NCBI GenBank assembly: GCA_005788235.1
Contig: SXYU01000093.1
Span: forward strand, 1 to 49,685
Length of the DNA stretch: 49,685 nt
Direction of reading: 5' to 3'
Source: Cytophagales bacterium
GTDB lineage: Bacteria > Bacteroidota > Bacteroidia > Cytophagales > Cyclobacteriaceae
The notes beneath the pieces are model-generated. The model worked only from the letters and a program-made list of their open reading frames with translations, had not been told where the DNA came from and ran no database searches. Below, one piece after another: positions 1 to 8,250 of this stretch (the first letter of the stretch is position 1; the number at the start of each line of letters is the position of its first letter). Made by a program: the position numbers and the translations under genes.

Positions 1-421
1 TCACTTGGAAGAGGATATACTCCACTGCATCAATGAAAGCGAGCTTTCCAAGCGGAAGTTTCGGGAAATTGCCAGTATCGCAGGACTCGTATTTCAAGGA
101 TATCCTGGCAAGCCAACTAGTTTCAAACACATTCAAGCCAATTCAGGTCTCCTTTTTCAGGTGTTTGAAGAATATGACCCGGAAAATCTCCTACTCAAGC
201 AAGCACGTGCCGAAGCGTTAAACCAACAGATGGAACAAGAAATGTTTGTGGAAGCTGTACGAAAAATCAATGGCCAATCCATTCAGGTTCGCTACCCAAG
301 CCAATTTACCCCCTTCTCCTTCCCCATCTTAGTAGATCGATTGAGCCGAACCAGCCTATCCTCAGAGTCGGTGGAAGATAAAATCACGAAAATCCTGGCG
401 CAGATGGATTTGGAATCTTGA
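1..421 (+). CDS. Ligase-associated DEXH-box helicase (Lhr family), C-terminal fragment
   Basis: The reading frame is open from the window edge to a TGA at 419-421, so only about the last 139 residues are visible. The visible part carries no helicase motifs. It resembles the end of Lhr-type helicases encoded with an ATP-dependent DNA ligase and a nuclease in bacterial DNA repair clusters: the stretches GYPGKPTS, HIQANSGLLF and FEEYDPENLLLKQA, and a closing PFSFPILVDRLSR segment, match my memory of that family's C-terminus. The partner ligase and nuclease genes would lie upstream, outside the window. The next gene is convergent (rmuC), also a DNA-maintenance gene, but in a separate transcription unit. 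The family assignment is likely, not proven, because the catalytic domains are missing. Confidence 0.68.
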   Translation, partial: HLEEDILHCINESELSKRKFREIASIAGLVFQGYPGKPTSFKHIQANSGLLFQVFEEYDPENLLLKQARAEALNQQMEQEMFVEAVRKINGQSIQVRYPSQFTPFSFPILVDRLSRTSLSSESVEDKITKILAQMDLES

Positions 422-449
422 GTAGGGTTTAAAAATCCATTCACGAGGA

Positions 450-1691
450 TTATTCTTCCAAATACCGACTGCTCTCCCCTTCTGGCAATTCCTGCACCTC
501 CTTGAGTTTGCGTTGGATGATCCGCGTGCGTACCCCGACTAACTTATCCAATTCAGAATTAGCCTCGCTAATTTTCTTTTGCGTGCGTTCTAACAGGACT
601 CCAAACTTACCAAATTCAGTTTTGATGGCACCCAAAACCTGCCATACCTCTGAGCTTCTTTTCTGGATAGCCAGGGTACGAAAGCCCATCTGTAATGAGT
701 TCAGGATGGCAGAAAGGGTGGTCGGACCTGTCACAATTACTTTGTACTCCTGCTGCAAGTATTGTGCAAGTCCCGGTTCCCGAAGAACCTCCGCATACAG
801 ACTTTCCATGGGAAGAAATAACACCGCAAAATCAGTAGTCTGTGGAGGGTGGAGGTATTTAGTAGAAATATCTGCAGCAGATTTTTTCACAGCCTTGATC
901 AAGTCCAGGCGGTATTGGTCTACCAAGGTCTTATCTGCAATTTCTAGCGCATCTACCAATCGCAAATAGGCCTCTTGAGGAAATTTTGAATCAATGGGTA
1001 AGTAAATTTCTTCACTTTGGCCCGGCATCTTGATGGCAAACTCTACCCGTTCCCGCGTTCCTGTGACCGCCGCATTGACTACATACTGATCTGGGCTGAG
1101 CACATTCTCTAGAATAGCCTGCAATTGATATTCACCGAGTAGCCCCCTGCTTTTTACATTCGTCAATACACGCTTAAGATCTCCCACTCCGCTTGCGAGA
1201 CTTTGCATTTCGCCCAGCCCTTTTTGAACCGCCTGCAGCTGGGTGCTCACCAAGTCAAAAGACTGCCCCAACCGAGTTTCTAGGGTCTTATGAAGCTTTT
1301 CATCGACGGTTTCCCTGATTTTTTCGAGACGCTGCTCCGTGTTTTTCAATAGCTCATCCTGGCGGCGACTTAGTTCGGTAAGCTTCTCCCTTTGGACAGC
1401 ACTCAAGTCACTTAAGGCCTGCCGCACCCGTTCACCAAACTGCTGTAAGGCTTCATTCTGCTCCTTGCCAGCAAGACGCTGGTTATCAAACACCAACTGA
1501 AACTGCCTATGGAGGTTTTCTGAAGCTTCTTTTCGCGCATCCGCCAAATTTTGATCTAAAGTTCTACTTAAGGCTCGAAGCTCCTCGCGCAGGGCTGCAT
1601 CATCCGCTTGTTTTCTCCTTCCAAAAAGTAGGACCCCCAATGCACCCATTGAGGCCGCTAATAGGAGGTAAACTAAATTTTCAATTGGCAT
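450..1691 (-). CDS. rmuC: DNA recombination protein RmuC family
   Basis: This 413-residue protein has the RmuC layout. A single N-terminal membrane helix (about residues 5-24) is followed by a charged coiled coil rich in Glu, Arg, Gln and Leu (about 28-150). A folded domain follows, with the family-like segments LKRVLTNVKSRGLLGEYQL, LPIDSKFPQEAY and DFAVLFLPMESLYAEV. RmuC is thought to limit inversions at short inverted repeats, and its core is related to restriction-endonuclease folds; the biochemical activity is not settled. The ATG lies inside the 3' end of the upstream hydrolase gene (11-bp overlap), so the two are probably co-transcribed and translationally coupled. The family is clear; the role is from general knowledge. 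Confidence 0.9.
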   Translation of the reverse strand: MPIENLVYLLLAASMGALGVLLFGRRKQADDAALREELRALSRTLDQNLADARKEASENLHRQFQLVFDNQRLAGKEQNEALQQFGERVRQALSDLSAVQREKLTELSRRQDELLKNTEQRLEKIRETVDEKLHKTLETRLGQSFDLVSTQLQAVQKGLGEMQSLASGVGDLKRVLTNVKSRGLLGEYQLQAILENVLSPDQYVVNAAVTGTRERVEFAIKMPGQSEEIYLPIDSKFPQEAYLRLVDALEIADKTLVDQYRLDLIKAVKKSAADISTKYLHPPQTTDFAVLFLPMESLYAEVLREPGLAQYLQQEYKVIVTGPTTLSAILNSLQMGFRTLAIQKRSSEVWQVLGAIKTEFGKFGVLLERTQKKISEANSELDKLVGVRTRIIQRKLKEVQELPEGESSRYLEE

Positions 1692-2703
1692 AGGCTATTT
1701 GTTTCGACGGCTGAAGGTAGGTCTTTCGAACCTCCACACCGAGAAAACTTAGGTATTCTGCGACAGTCTCCGTCGGTATTTCTTCCATCGGCACATGTCC
1801 TGCCGTATCGAAAACAACGAAATTTGCTCCTGGAATCAGTTGCTGTAGGCGCTGCCCCTGAGACAAAGGAATCCAAGTATCTAAGGCACCCCAAAGAATG
1901 AGCGTTGGCATAGTCAGCCGTTCAAACTGAATGGAATTACTTTTTCTTGGCATGCTCAATCGATCTAAGGTCGCTCGCCGATTGCCTTCGCGCAACAACA
2001 GTTCGTAGTATCGGGTAGTAACCTCGTCTGTAACTTTAGCATCATCCCCATACACCTGTTTCATGTTGAGTTCAAAAAGAAATTTGGGGGTACAGGAAAG
2101 CAGCAATTTGGAAAAAAGGGGATGCCTGGCGACCTGAAAAATCCATGCACCTCCGGAACTTGTTTTCTTTTGGGCAGTGGAATCTGCCGTTTTCCGTTCA
2201 GGTGCTGTTGCGCCTGCAGCATCTATCAGATTAAGCGAGAGTACCTGATCCGGATGATCAGAAGCCAACTGCAAAGCGACACCTCCACCCATGGAATTGC
2301 CCGCCAAATGGTATTTGGGTAGATCTAATTTCTGAGCCAATTCATATACTAACTGGCTGTAATCTTTTGTGCTATAACGCTTTAAAGAATCAGGACCTGT
2401 AAGTCCATGTCCTGGAAAATCCAAGGAAATGGTTTGGTAGTAGGGACTCAATTCCTGTTGCCAAGGCTCCCAAGTATGTAAGGATGCAAAGCTACCATGG
2501 AGTAAAAAAATGGGTTCCCCTTCACCCCTAATTCTCACATGAACACGAATACCGCCTACTTCTATAAATTGAGATTCTGGGGTAAGGTATTTTGAATTGA
2601 CTTCATCAGGGGAAATATCTTGACGATACAGGGAAGCAAGAAATAGCACCACTAAGAGTAGTAAAACCCCTAAAACCTTTCCAATTCTTTTGATCCAAAT
2701 CAT
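1681..2703 (-). CDS. Membrane-anchored alpha/beta hydrolase
   Basis: 340 residues. An N-terminal hydrophobic helix (about residues 8-26) suggests a membrane-anchored or exported enzyme. The alpha/beta hydrolase core is complete. The oxyanion-hole HG is at 69-70, the nucleophile elbow GNSMGG places the catalytic Ser at 137, the acid is probably Asp275 (GALDTW) and the base His303 (AGHVPME). A cap region lies between about 170 and 260. This layout fits esterases, lipases or C-C bond hydrolases of the proline iminopeptidase/BphD type; the substrate cannot be read from sequence. It is the first gene of a two-gene unit with rmuC, whose start it overlaps. The divergent Nramp gene begins 75 bp away. 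Confidence 0.82.
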   Translation of the reverse strand: MIWIKRIGKVLGVLLLLVVLFLASLYRQDISPDEVNSKYLTPESQFIEVGGIRVHVRIRGEGEPIFLLHGSFASLHTWEPWQQELSPYYQTISLDFPGHGLTGPDSLKRYSTKDYSQLVYELAQKLDLPKYHLAGNSMGGGVALQLASDHPDQVLSLNLIDAAGATAPERKTADSTAQKKTSSGGAWIFQVARHPLFSKLLLSCTPKFLFELNMKQVYGDDAKVTDEVTTRYYELLLREGNRRATLDRLSMPRKSNSIQFERLTMPTLILWGALDTWIPLSQGQRLQQLIPGANFVVFDTAGHVPMEEIPTETVAEYLSFLGVEVRKTYLQPSKQIAYAN

Positions 2704-2777
2704 TTATTTTTTTTAATGTATGCATCAAAACCTACAAAAATTCTGTTCAATTACCTATTTTCAGAAAAATTCCCACT

Positions 2778-4004
2778 GTGAACTTTAAAAAATTTAGCGA
2801 TTCCATAGGACCAGGGCCACTCATTACGGCAGCCTTTATTGGACCAGGTACAGTTACAGTCTGCACATTGGCAGGAATCCGGTACGATTACACCCTCATT
2901 TGGGCACTAGTTCTAAGCGTAGTGGCAACGGTTTTTTTGCAAGAGCTTTCGGGAAGGTTGGGGATTCTAACTCGTATGGATCTCAGTCAGCTTGTCCGAA
3001 CTGAAACAGGAAGTAAGTGGAAGAGATATTCCATCATGACCCTTATTCTTCTAGCTATCGGAATAGGGAATGCCGCCTACCAGGGAGGAAATATCACAGG
3101 AACTTCCTTAGGTCTTGGGATTTTTATTGAGGTACCCACTTGGCAGATCGGACGGCTAAGCCTTGAACTCGGGAATTTAGGGGTGGGTCTTCTTGCGGGT
3201 GGATTACTTTGGACGGGAAATTACAAACGGCTTGAATATATTTTGGTGGGCCTAGTCATCCTGATGTCCATTGCATTTATCGTTGCTGCTGCATTGACCA
3301 AACCAGACCTTTCCTCCCTCCTGCAGGGATTTGTACCCACCTTCTCTTCCGAGGAGCTCCCTACTCTAGTAGCGCTAATTGGCACCACTGTAGTTCCCTA
3401 CAACCTATTTCTATACGCTAGCTTGGTTCAAAAACAATGGACCACGGCAGCGGAGCTCCCATCCATGCGACGCGACCTTTGGATTTCTATTGTTTTAGGC
3501 GGGCTTGTTTCAGGCGCAATTTTAGTCGCCGGAGTTGCCAATCCATCCTCCAATCTAGAAACAGCTCAGGATATTGCCAGAGGTTTAACTGGAGTTTTTG
3601 GAGTGTTTGGCACTTATCTCATGGGCTTTGGCTTAATGGCTGCCGGTCTCACTTCTGCCTTGACAGCACCCCTAGCTGCTGGCCTAGTGATTTGCGGGAT
3701 TTTGGGTTGGAACCAAAACATACAATCCACTTCCATGCGTGCCAGTATGGGAGCAATTTTACTACTGGGAATTCTATTTTCTTCCTTTGGAATCAAACCC
3801 GTGACACTGATCACCCTTGCCCAATTGGCAAATGGGATTCTGCTTCCCCTAATCAGCGGATGGCTACTTTGGCTGAGCAGCAGCAAAAAGCTTTTAGGTA
3901 GCCATGCACTTGGAAGCAAAGGAATTCTTTTTGGCTCCTTTATTTGGTTGATAACCCTGATTCTAGGGATAAAAAGTTTTGGTGCAGCTCTAGGATGGTT
4001 TTAA
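2778..4004 (+). CDS. Nramp-family (SLC11-like) transporter with atypical metal site
   Basis: 408 residues with about eleven hydrophobic segments and the Nramp fold signature at both unwound helices. In canonical Nramp proteins helix 1 carries DPGN and helix 6 carries a Met-Pro-His motif, and the Asp, Asn and Met sulfur bind Mn2+ or Fe2+. Here helix 1 reads GPGT (residues 22-25) and helix 6 reads VPYN (206-209). The Asp, the helix-1 Asn, the Met and the His are therefore all absent, while the backbone-breaking Pro residues are kept. The protein is probably an inner-membrane cation transporter, but a Mn2+/Fe2+ role should not be assumed. The GTG start at 2778 gives the natural N-terminus. It is a single gene, divergent from the hydrolase. 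Confidence 0.8.
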   Translation: MNFKKFSDSIGPGPLITAAFIGPGTVTVCTLAGIRYDYTLIWALVLSVVATVFLQELSGRLGILTRMDLSQLVRTETGSKWKRYSIMTLILLAIGIGNAAYQGGNITGTSLGLGIFIEVPTWQIGRLSLELGNLGVGLLAGGLLWTGNYKRLEYILVGLVILMSIAFIVAAALTKPDLSSLLQGFVPTFSSEELPTLVALIGTTVVPYNLFLYASLVQKQWTTAAELPSMRRDLWISIVLGGLVSGAILVAGVANPSSNLETAQDIARGLTGVFGVFGTYLMGFGLMAAGLTSALTAPLAAGLVICGILGWNQNIQSTSMRASMGAILLLGILFSSFGIKPVTLITLAQLANGILLPLISGWLLWLSSSKKLLGSHALGSKGILFGSFIWLITLILGIKSFGAALGWF

Positions 4005-4026
4005 TGCGGATGCAATTCCAAAAAAA

Positions 4027-4034
4027 TAGCTTTG
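4027..4034 (+). promoter_or_regulatory. Possible -7 promoter element for the DUF1080 gene
   Basis: TAGCTTTG matches the Bacteroidota -7 consensus TAnnTTTG and lies 68 bp before the start of the DUF1080 gene. No TTG is seen at the expected -33 position, so this is a weak call. Confidence 0.3.
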
Positions 4035-4102
4035 AAATAACTCAAAATTCCCGAACTTATTCATTCCATTGACACCCATCCAATCACAAACCTGAAATAC
4101 TG

Positions 4103-4855
4103 ATGAAAGCCCAGCTTCAATCTACCGTAGTGCTATTGCTGCTAATTCTTAGCTGTACCAGTAGTTTTGGCCAGCAAAAATCCTATTTAGGAACTCCCCC
4201 ACCTCCTGGAGCCAAACTCTATCTGGATGGAAGTAATGCCTCCTTACAACAAAATTGGACCTATTGGAATGGCCCACGATTGGCGGCAACTCCTCCCATC
4301 AAATGGCCAGAAATGACGGATCCAGTAGATGGAAAAAAGGCGATTTCTAGCAACGATCCAGCAGGTGCTGGGGGCAAATACGGTGCGGCTGATATTGTAA
4401 CTAAGGATGAATTCAGAGATTTTGAGGCCCATGTCGAGTTTCTCATACTAAAAGAAGGCGGCAATAGCGGTGTGTATTTACAAAATCGCTATGAAATGCA
4501 AGTTTTAGATGGCGATTATGGTTTGCATGGCATGGCAGCAGTCATCAATGAAACCCTACCTGCCAAGCAAGTCTACACCGGTATTAGCACTTGGAATGCT
4601 TACGACATCCACTTTACTGCAGCACGATTTAGTGATGGTAAATTGGTAGAAAAAGCAAAAGTAACCCTGTATTTCAATGGAGTGAAAGTCCATGATCAAG
4701 TGTCCATACAGCAAGTATGGGGTGGACCAAATTCAGGTATTGATGGAGGAAATGAGGGAGGGAAGGGCATCACTGACCGACCTGGAGGACTAAAACTCCA
4801 AGCCGAAGGCCATGATGTACTTTACCGTAACATTTGGATCAAGCCCTTGAATTAG
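4103..4855 (+). CDS. Secreted DUF1080 (3-keto-disaccharide hydrolase-like) protein
   Basis: 250 residues. An N-terminal signal sequence (about residues 1-23) ends in SFGQQ, so cleavage by signal peptidase I is likely; a Cys at 18 could also be a weak lipobox. The mature part is a concanavalin-like jelly roll of the DUF1080 type: FRDFEAHVEFLI, GNSGVYLQNRYEMQVLD and a C-terminal LKLQAEGHDVLYRNIWIKPL strand are characteristic. Members occur widely in Bacteroidota and Planctomycetes, and some cleave 3-keto-glucosides. The protein is probably periplasmic and may act on plant or algal glycosides, but there are no sugar-catabolism neighbours to support this. It stands alone between the Nramp gene and a convergent HIT gene. 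Confidence 0.85.
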   Translation: MKAQLQSTVVLLLLILSCTSSFGQQKSYLGTPPPPGAKLYLDGSNASLQQNWTYWNGPRLAATPPIKWPEMTDPVDGKKAISSNDPAGAGGKYGAADIVTKDEFRDFEAHVEFLILKEGGNSGVYLQNRYEMQVLDGDYGLHGMAAVINETLPAKQVYTGISTWNAYDIHFTAARFSDGKLVEKAKVTLYFNGVKVHDQVSIQQVWGGPNSGIDGGNEGGKGITDRPGGLKLQAEGHDVLYRNIWIKPLN

Positions 4856-4871
4856 ACGAGAAAAATCCTTT

Positions 4872-5264
4872 TTAAAATCCTTGACGAATCAAGGTGGCAA
4901 TCTCCGCAAGCTCCTCTTGGGTTAGCTTCAACTTGGGACGGGTGAAGTTGATGTCATCCACTGTTCGGAGAGGAACTAGATGAATGTGTACATGTGGCAC
5001 TTCTAAACCTATCACAGCCATGCCAATACGCGTGCAAGTCAAGCTCTTGTCCATGGCTTTGGCAACCTGCTGCGCAAACAGATGAAGGGCAGATAATTCT
5101 CCTGCTTGGAGATCAAAAATATAGGATACCTCGCGCTTGGGAACTACCAGCACATGACCTTTTACCAAGGGCATGATATCCAAAAAAGCGATGAAGTGCT
5201 CGTCTTCAGCAATAATTTCAGCTGGAAGTTCTCGGGCAATGATTCTTGAAAATAAACTAGCCAT
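4872..5264 (-). CDS. HIT-family nucleotide hydrolase
   Basis: 130 residues with the histidine triad HVHIH at 91-95, followed by LVPL. The upstream strand GHVLVVPKREV is typical of the Hint branch of the HIT superfamily. These small cytoplasmic homodimers hydrolyse nucleoside phosphoramidates or related nucleotides using the central His of the triad. The length is normal for the family. It lies 44 bp downstream of greA on the same strand and is probably co-transcribed with it, a pairing I recall as common in Bacteroidota. The physiological substrate is unknown. Confidence 0.9.
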   Translation of the reverse strand: MASLFSRIIARELPAEIIAEDEHFIAFLDIMPLVKGHVLVVPKREVSYIFDLQAGELSALHLFAQQVAKAMDKSLTCTRIGMAVIGLEVPHVHIHLVPLRTVDDINFTRPKLKLTQEELAEIATLIRQGF

Positions 5265-5308
5265 TGGTAGAAATAAAGAAATGAGTAAACCTTTAATCAG
5301 GAACTATT

Positions 5309-5782
5309 TTAAAAAGTTATTTCTAAAATTTCAAATTGAAGCTTCCCAGCTGGTGCATTGATTTCAGCAATTTCACCGACTGCTTTACCCGCCAGCCCCT
5401 TTCCAAAAGGAGATGCTAAGGATATTTTTCCAGCCTTTAGATCCGCTTCTTCTTCAGAAACGAGGGTATAGGAAACAGTCATGCCATTCTTGACATTCTT
5501 AATTTTTACGGTACACAAGATGCCAACTTTAGAAGTGTCCATTTTGCTATTATCGAATACACGTGCATTCCCTACAATTTCTTCCAGCTTTACGATTTTA
5601 AGTTCCAGAAGTCCTTGGGCATCTTTGGCAGCATCGTATTCGGCATTTTCACTCAAATCCCCTTTATCACGTGCTTCAGCAATCTGATGGGCAATATCTA
5701 TTCTCCCCTTGGTCTTCAACACATGGAGCTCATCTTTCAATTTCTTAAGTCCCTCTTCGGTGTAATACTGTACTTTTGACAT
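5309..5782 (-). CDS. greA: Transcription elongation factor GreA
   Basis: 157 residues, the usual GreA length. An N-terminal antiparallel coiled coil (about 1-75) has the acidic tip region DKGDLSENAEYDAAK, which enters the RNA polymerase secondary channel and promotes cleavage of backtracked RNA. A C-terminal FKBP-like domain follows (about 80-157), with SPFGKGLAGKAVGEIAEI near its end. It lies upstream of the HIT gene on the minus strand. Its leader has a strong Bacteroidota-type promoter (5869-5899) followed by an intrinsic-terminator-like hairpin (5807-5846) before the ATG, suggesting attenuation of its own expression (see findings). Confidence 0.97.
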   Translation of the reverse strand: MSKVQYYTEEGLKKLKDELHVLKTKGRIDIAHQIAEARDKGDLSENAEYDAAKDAQGLLELKIVKLEEIVGNARVFDNSKMDTSKVGILCTVKIKNVKNGMTVSYTLVSEEEADLKAGKISLASPFGKGLAGKAVGEIAEINAPAGKLQFEILEITF

Positions 5783-5806
5783 AGCTTATAATTTTTCAAA
5801 AGGCTC

Positions 5807-5846
5807 AAAAAACAAAGTAACGGTCACTTTTTTGAGACCGTTACTT
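5807..5846 (-). terminator. Intrinsic terminator/attenuator hairpin in greA leader
   Basis: Read on the minus strand, AAGTAACGGTC (5846-5836 in stem terms, paired with GACCGTTACTT at 5825-5815) forms a perfect 11-bp stem with a 10-nt loop. It is followed by TG and six T residues (5812-5807). It lies between the greA promoter and the greA start, and also downstream of the 2-hydroxyacid dehydrogenase gene, so it can both end that operon and attenuate greA. Nine bases around the loop (CTCAAAAAA on the minus strand) are complementary to the T tract plus GAG, which could form an alternative pairing. Confidence 0.82.
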
Positions 5847-5868
5847 CCTTTTGCCTTTAAATACAGTA

Positions 5869-5899
5869 CAAAGATAGGAAAGCATTTTCACAAAGCAAA
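5869..5899 (-). promoter_or_regulatory. Promoter of greA
   Basis: On the minus strand TTTG (5899-5896), a 19-bp spacer and TATCTTTG (5876-5869) match the Bacteroidota sigma-A consensus TTG/TAnnTTTG. The predicted transcription start is near 5862, giving a leader of about 80 nt that contains the terminator hairpin. The promoter begins just after the stop of the upstream dehydrogenase gene. Confidence 0.72.
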
Positions 5900-5914
5900 T
5901 GCCTTACTTTCTAC

Positions 5915-6868
5915 CTAATTGATGAAATTTTTGAGTTGCTCGCCGAAAGTTTGAAAAATTTGCTTCACAAGAACTTCATTTATCCTTTGATAGGATTCTA
6001 ATGACCAGCCCGCCACATGAGGAGTAAATAGTACATTTTCTCGTTTGGCAAGCAATTCAAATTGAAGCTTTTGATCAGGACTGAAGCGATCAAATTTTTC
6101 ATTCTCCAATACATCCAAGACTGCTCCTTTCAAAATACCTAGATCAAGAGCCTGATTAAGGGTTTCCATACGAATCACCTCTCCTCTCGCTGTATTAATC
6201 AACCAGATGGGTTTCGAAAAACTTTTCAATTCCTCAAGTGAGAAAAAATCTCGGGTTTCAGAAGTTAAAGGCACATGAATGCTCAATACATCTGCCTCCT
6301 TTTTAAGGGTCTCCCAAGTTACTTCCTGAACTCCCTTTTTCCCAAAATCCTTTTTGTATTTGTCGTAAGCGAGGACTTTTACTCCAAACCCTTTCATTCG
6401 CTTGGAAAATGCTTTACCCATATTTCCAAACCCGAAAATGCCAATTGTTTTTCCTTTCAATTCAACCCCACGATTCCCCTCTCTATCCCAAATTCCTTTT
6501 CTTACCTGAGTATCTGCTTGAGTCAAGTGATTGAGTAGCGCCAATAATCCTCCAATTGCATGCTCGGCTACTGCATCTCGATTGCCTTTGGCAGCATGAA
6601 AAAGTGCAACTCCTCGCTCCTCTAAATAATCCAGATCCAACTGATCCAAACCCGCTCCTGCTCTTCCGATAAATTGAAGCTGAGTTGCCTGCTCGAGTAG
6701 GGCACGGTCCAAAGGAGTCTTGGAGCGAATAATGATTCCTTCGAAGGAACTGATTTGTTCAAAAATTTCTTCACGAGTAATCTTTGGTGCATAGGTGACC
6801 TCAAACCCATGCTTTCCCAAAAGACTAAGGATACTCTCATGCATTTGGTCCACAATCAGCACCTTCAT
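5915..6868 (-). CDS. 2-hydroxyacid dehydrogenase (phosphoglycerate dehydrogenase-like)
   Basis: 317 residues with a complete D-2-hydroxyacid dehydrogenase fold: a substrate-binding half (1-100 and about 280-317) wrapped around a Rossmann domain with GIFGFGNMG. The catalytic Arg is in NTARGEVI, the Glu in VLENEKFD and the His in FTPHVAGW. Short forms like this without an ACT domain include 3-phosphoglycerate dehydrogenase (serine synthesis) and glyoxylate or hydroxypyruvate reductases; the serA-like role is possible but not shown. It starts 2 bp after mgtE and ends the rsmA-mgtE-dehydrogenase operon. Confidence 0.88.
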   Translation of the reverse strand: MKVLIVDQMHESILSLLGKHGFEVTYAPKITREEIFEQISSFEGIIIRSKTPLDRALLEQATQLQFIGRAGAGLDQLDLDYLEERGVALFHAAKGNRDAVAEHAIGGLLALLNHLTQADTQVRKGIWDREGNRGVELKGKTIGIFGFGNMGKAFSKRMKGFGVKVLAYDKYKKDFGKKGVQEVTWETLKKEADVLSIHVPLTSETRDFFSLEELKSFSKPIWLINTARGEVIRMETLNQALDLGILKGAVLDVLENEKFDRFSPDQKLQFELLAKRENVLFTPHVAGWSLESYQRINEVLVKQIFQTFGEQLKNFIN

Positions 6869-6870
6869 TC

Positions 6871-8250
6871 CTAGAGATTTAATAACAACATGGCTACGCC
6901 AAAATAAACTGCCAATCCAAGTAAATCATTGGTTGTAGTGATGAATGGACCAGATGCAATGGCTGGATTGATACCAAAATGATGTAAAACCAAAGGGGTA
7001 ATCGTACCCATAAATGAAGATAAAAGCACTACGCAAAATAGAGCCACCCCTACTGTAACACCAAATACAGGTTCAAAACCATACAAATAAGCAACCACTA
7101 GGAAGACAAAAACTCCAAGCACAATCCCATTGAGTAGGGCCACCAAAAAACCTTTTAAAAATCGTTGCCAAGGTGTGTCATCAAAGGCAGACTTTGAGGC
7201 TAGCGACTGCACTATAAGAGAGGATGCTTGAATCCCTACATTGCCACCTGTCGCAGCGACTAAGGGAATGAAAGAAGCCAATGCCAAGTATTTCGAAAGT
7301 CCTCCTTCAAAAAAACCAATCAGTTTGGCACCCATCAACCCTCCAATAACGCCTATCAGAAGCCAGGGCAATCGGGCTTTTGAAATAGTGAATACCGAAT
7401 CCGATTCTTCAATGTCAGCCGAAACCCCGGCCATAGCCTGCATGTCTTCCTCTGCTTCTTCTTGTACTACGTCCAAAATATCATCTACTGTGATCCGGCC
7501 TACCAACTTGTTCTTGGCATTTACAACGGGCACTGATTCCAAATCATACTTTCGCATTAGGATTGCTACTTCCTCCTGATCCATGTACACAGGTACGGAA
7601 ATCACCTCATCTTCCATGATGTTTTCAATGATGGTTTCCGAGGCAGATAGAATGATTTTTTTGAGTGACACCCGACCCAGCAATTGCTGTTTGTTGTTGA
7701 CCACATAAATGGAATAGAATTTATCCACATTTTCTGCCTGTCTCCGGATTTCATTGATGGTTTGGACCACGTTCCAATTTTTGTTGGCCCGAATGAATTC
7801 CTTTGCCATAATACCCCCGGCAGTATCTTCTTCATAGCGAAGCAATTCCAAGATTTGCTCCAGCTTGATTCGATCGTCAATTTCTGCAATTATTTCTTCC
7901 CGTTCCTTATCCGAATAGAAACTAATAATATCTGCACCATCATCGGAGTCCATCAGCTGAATCCAAGATGCAATTTCCTTTATTTTTACCTCTTGAAGCA
8001 CCTTCTCAAGGGTATTATCGTAAAGTTCAATTAAAATATCAGCTGCCAGTTGACTTTCTACAAGTCGCAGCACAAAGATGGATTCAGAAGTATCCAGTTC
8101 ATCCAGAATAGCAGCAATATCCGCCACATTCACCCCCGCTAAAGAATCGAGAATGTAGGCCGTTTCCTGGACAGCAATTCCCGATTGGAGACGCTCCAGG
8201 TACTCTTTGGAAAGCTCAAATTTTTTAATTTGCTCCACGGCCTTTTTCAA
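6871..8250 (-). CDS. mgtE: Magnesium transporter MgtE
   Basis: 459 residues with the MgtE order: an N-terminal helical domain (about 1-130), two CBS domains (about 135-255, including MEDEVISVPVYM and SVPVVNAKNKLVGRI), a connecting helix, and five membrane helices (about 285-459). The pore-domain signature LASFIPLVAATGGNVGIQASS is intact. MgtE is an inner-membrane Mg2+ channel gated by cytosolic Mg2+ through the N and CBS domains. The gene starts 26 bp inside the rsmA 3' end, so translation is probably coupled. No M-box-like leader is visible because the gene is internal to an operon. Confidence 0.95.
   Translation of the reverse strand: MKKAVEQIKKFELSKEYLERLQSGIAVQETAYILDSLAGVNVADIAAILDELDTSESIFVLRLVESQLAADILIELYDNTLEKVLQEVKIKEIASWIQLMDSDDGADIISFYSDKEREEIIAEIDDRIKLEQILELLRYEEDTAGGIMAKEFIRANKNWNVVQTINEIRRQAENVDKFYSIYVVNNKQQLLGRVSLKKIILSASETIIENIMEDEVISVPVYMDQEEVAILMRKYDLESVPVVNAKNKLVGRITVDDILDVVQEEAEEDMQAMAGVSADIEESDSVFTISKARLPWLLIGVIGGLMGAKLIGFFEGGLSKYLALASFIPLVAATGGNVGIQASSLIVQSLASKSAFDDTPWQRFLKGFLVALLNGIVLGVFVFLVVAYLYGFEPVFGVTVGVALFCVVLLSSFMGTITPLVLHHFGINPAIASGPFITTTNDLLGLAVYFGVAMLLLNL

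Noticed and set aside
4103-4170. A lipobox-like Leu-Ser-Cys in the DUF1080 signal sequence
   Set aside because: The -2 position is Leu and a good signal peptidase I site follows, so a lipoprotein call is not supported.
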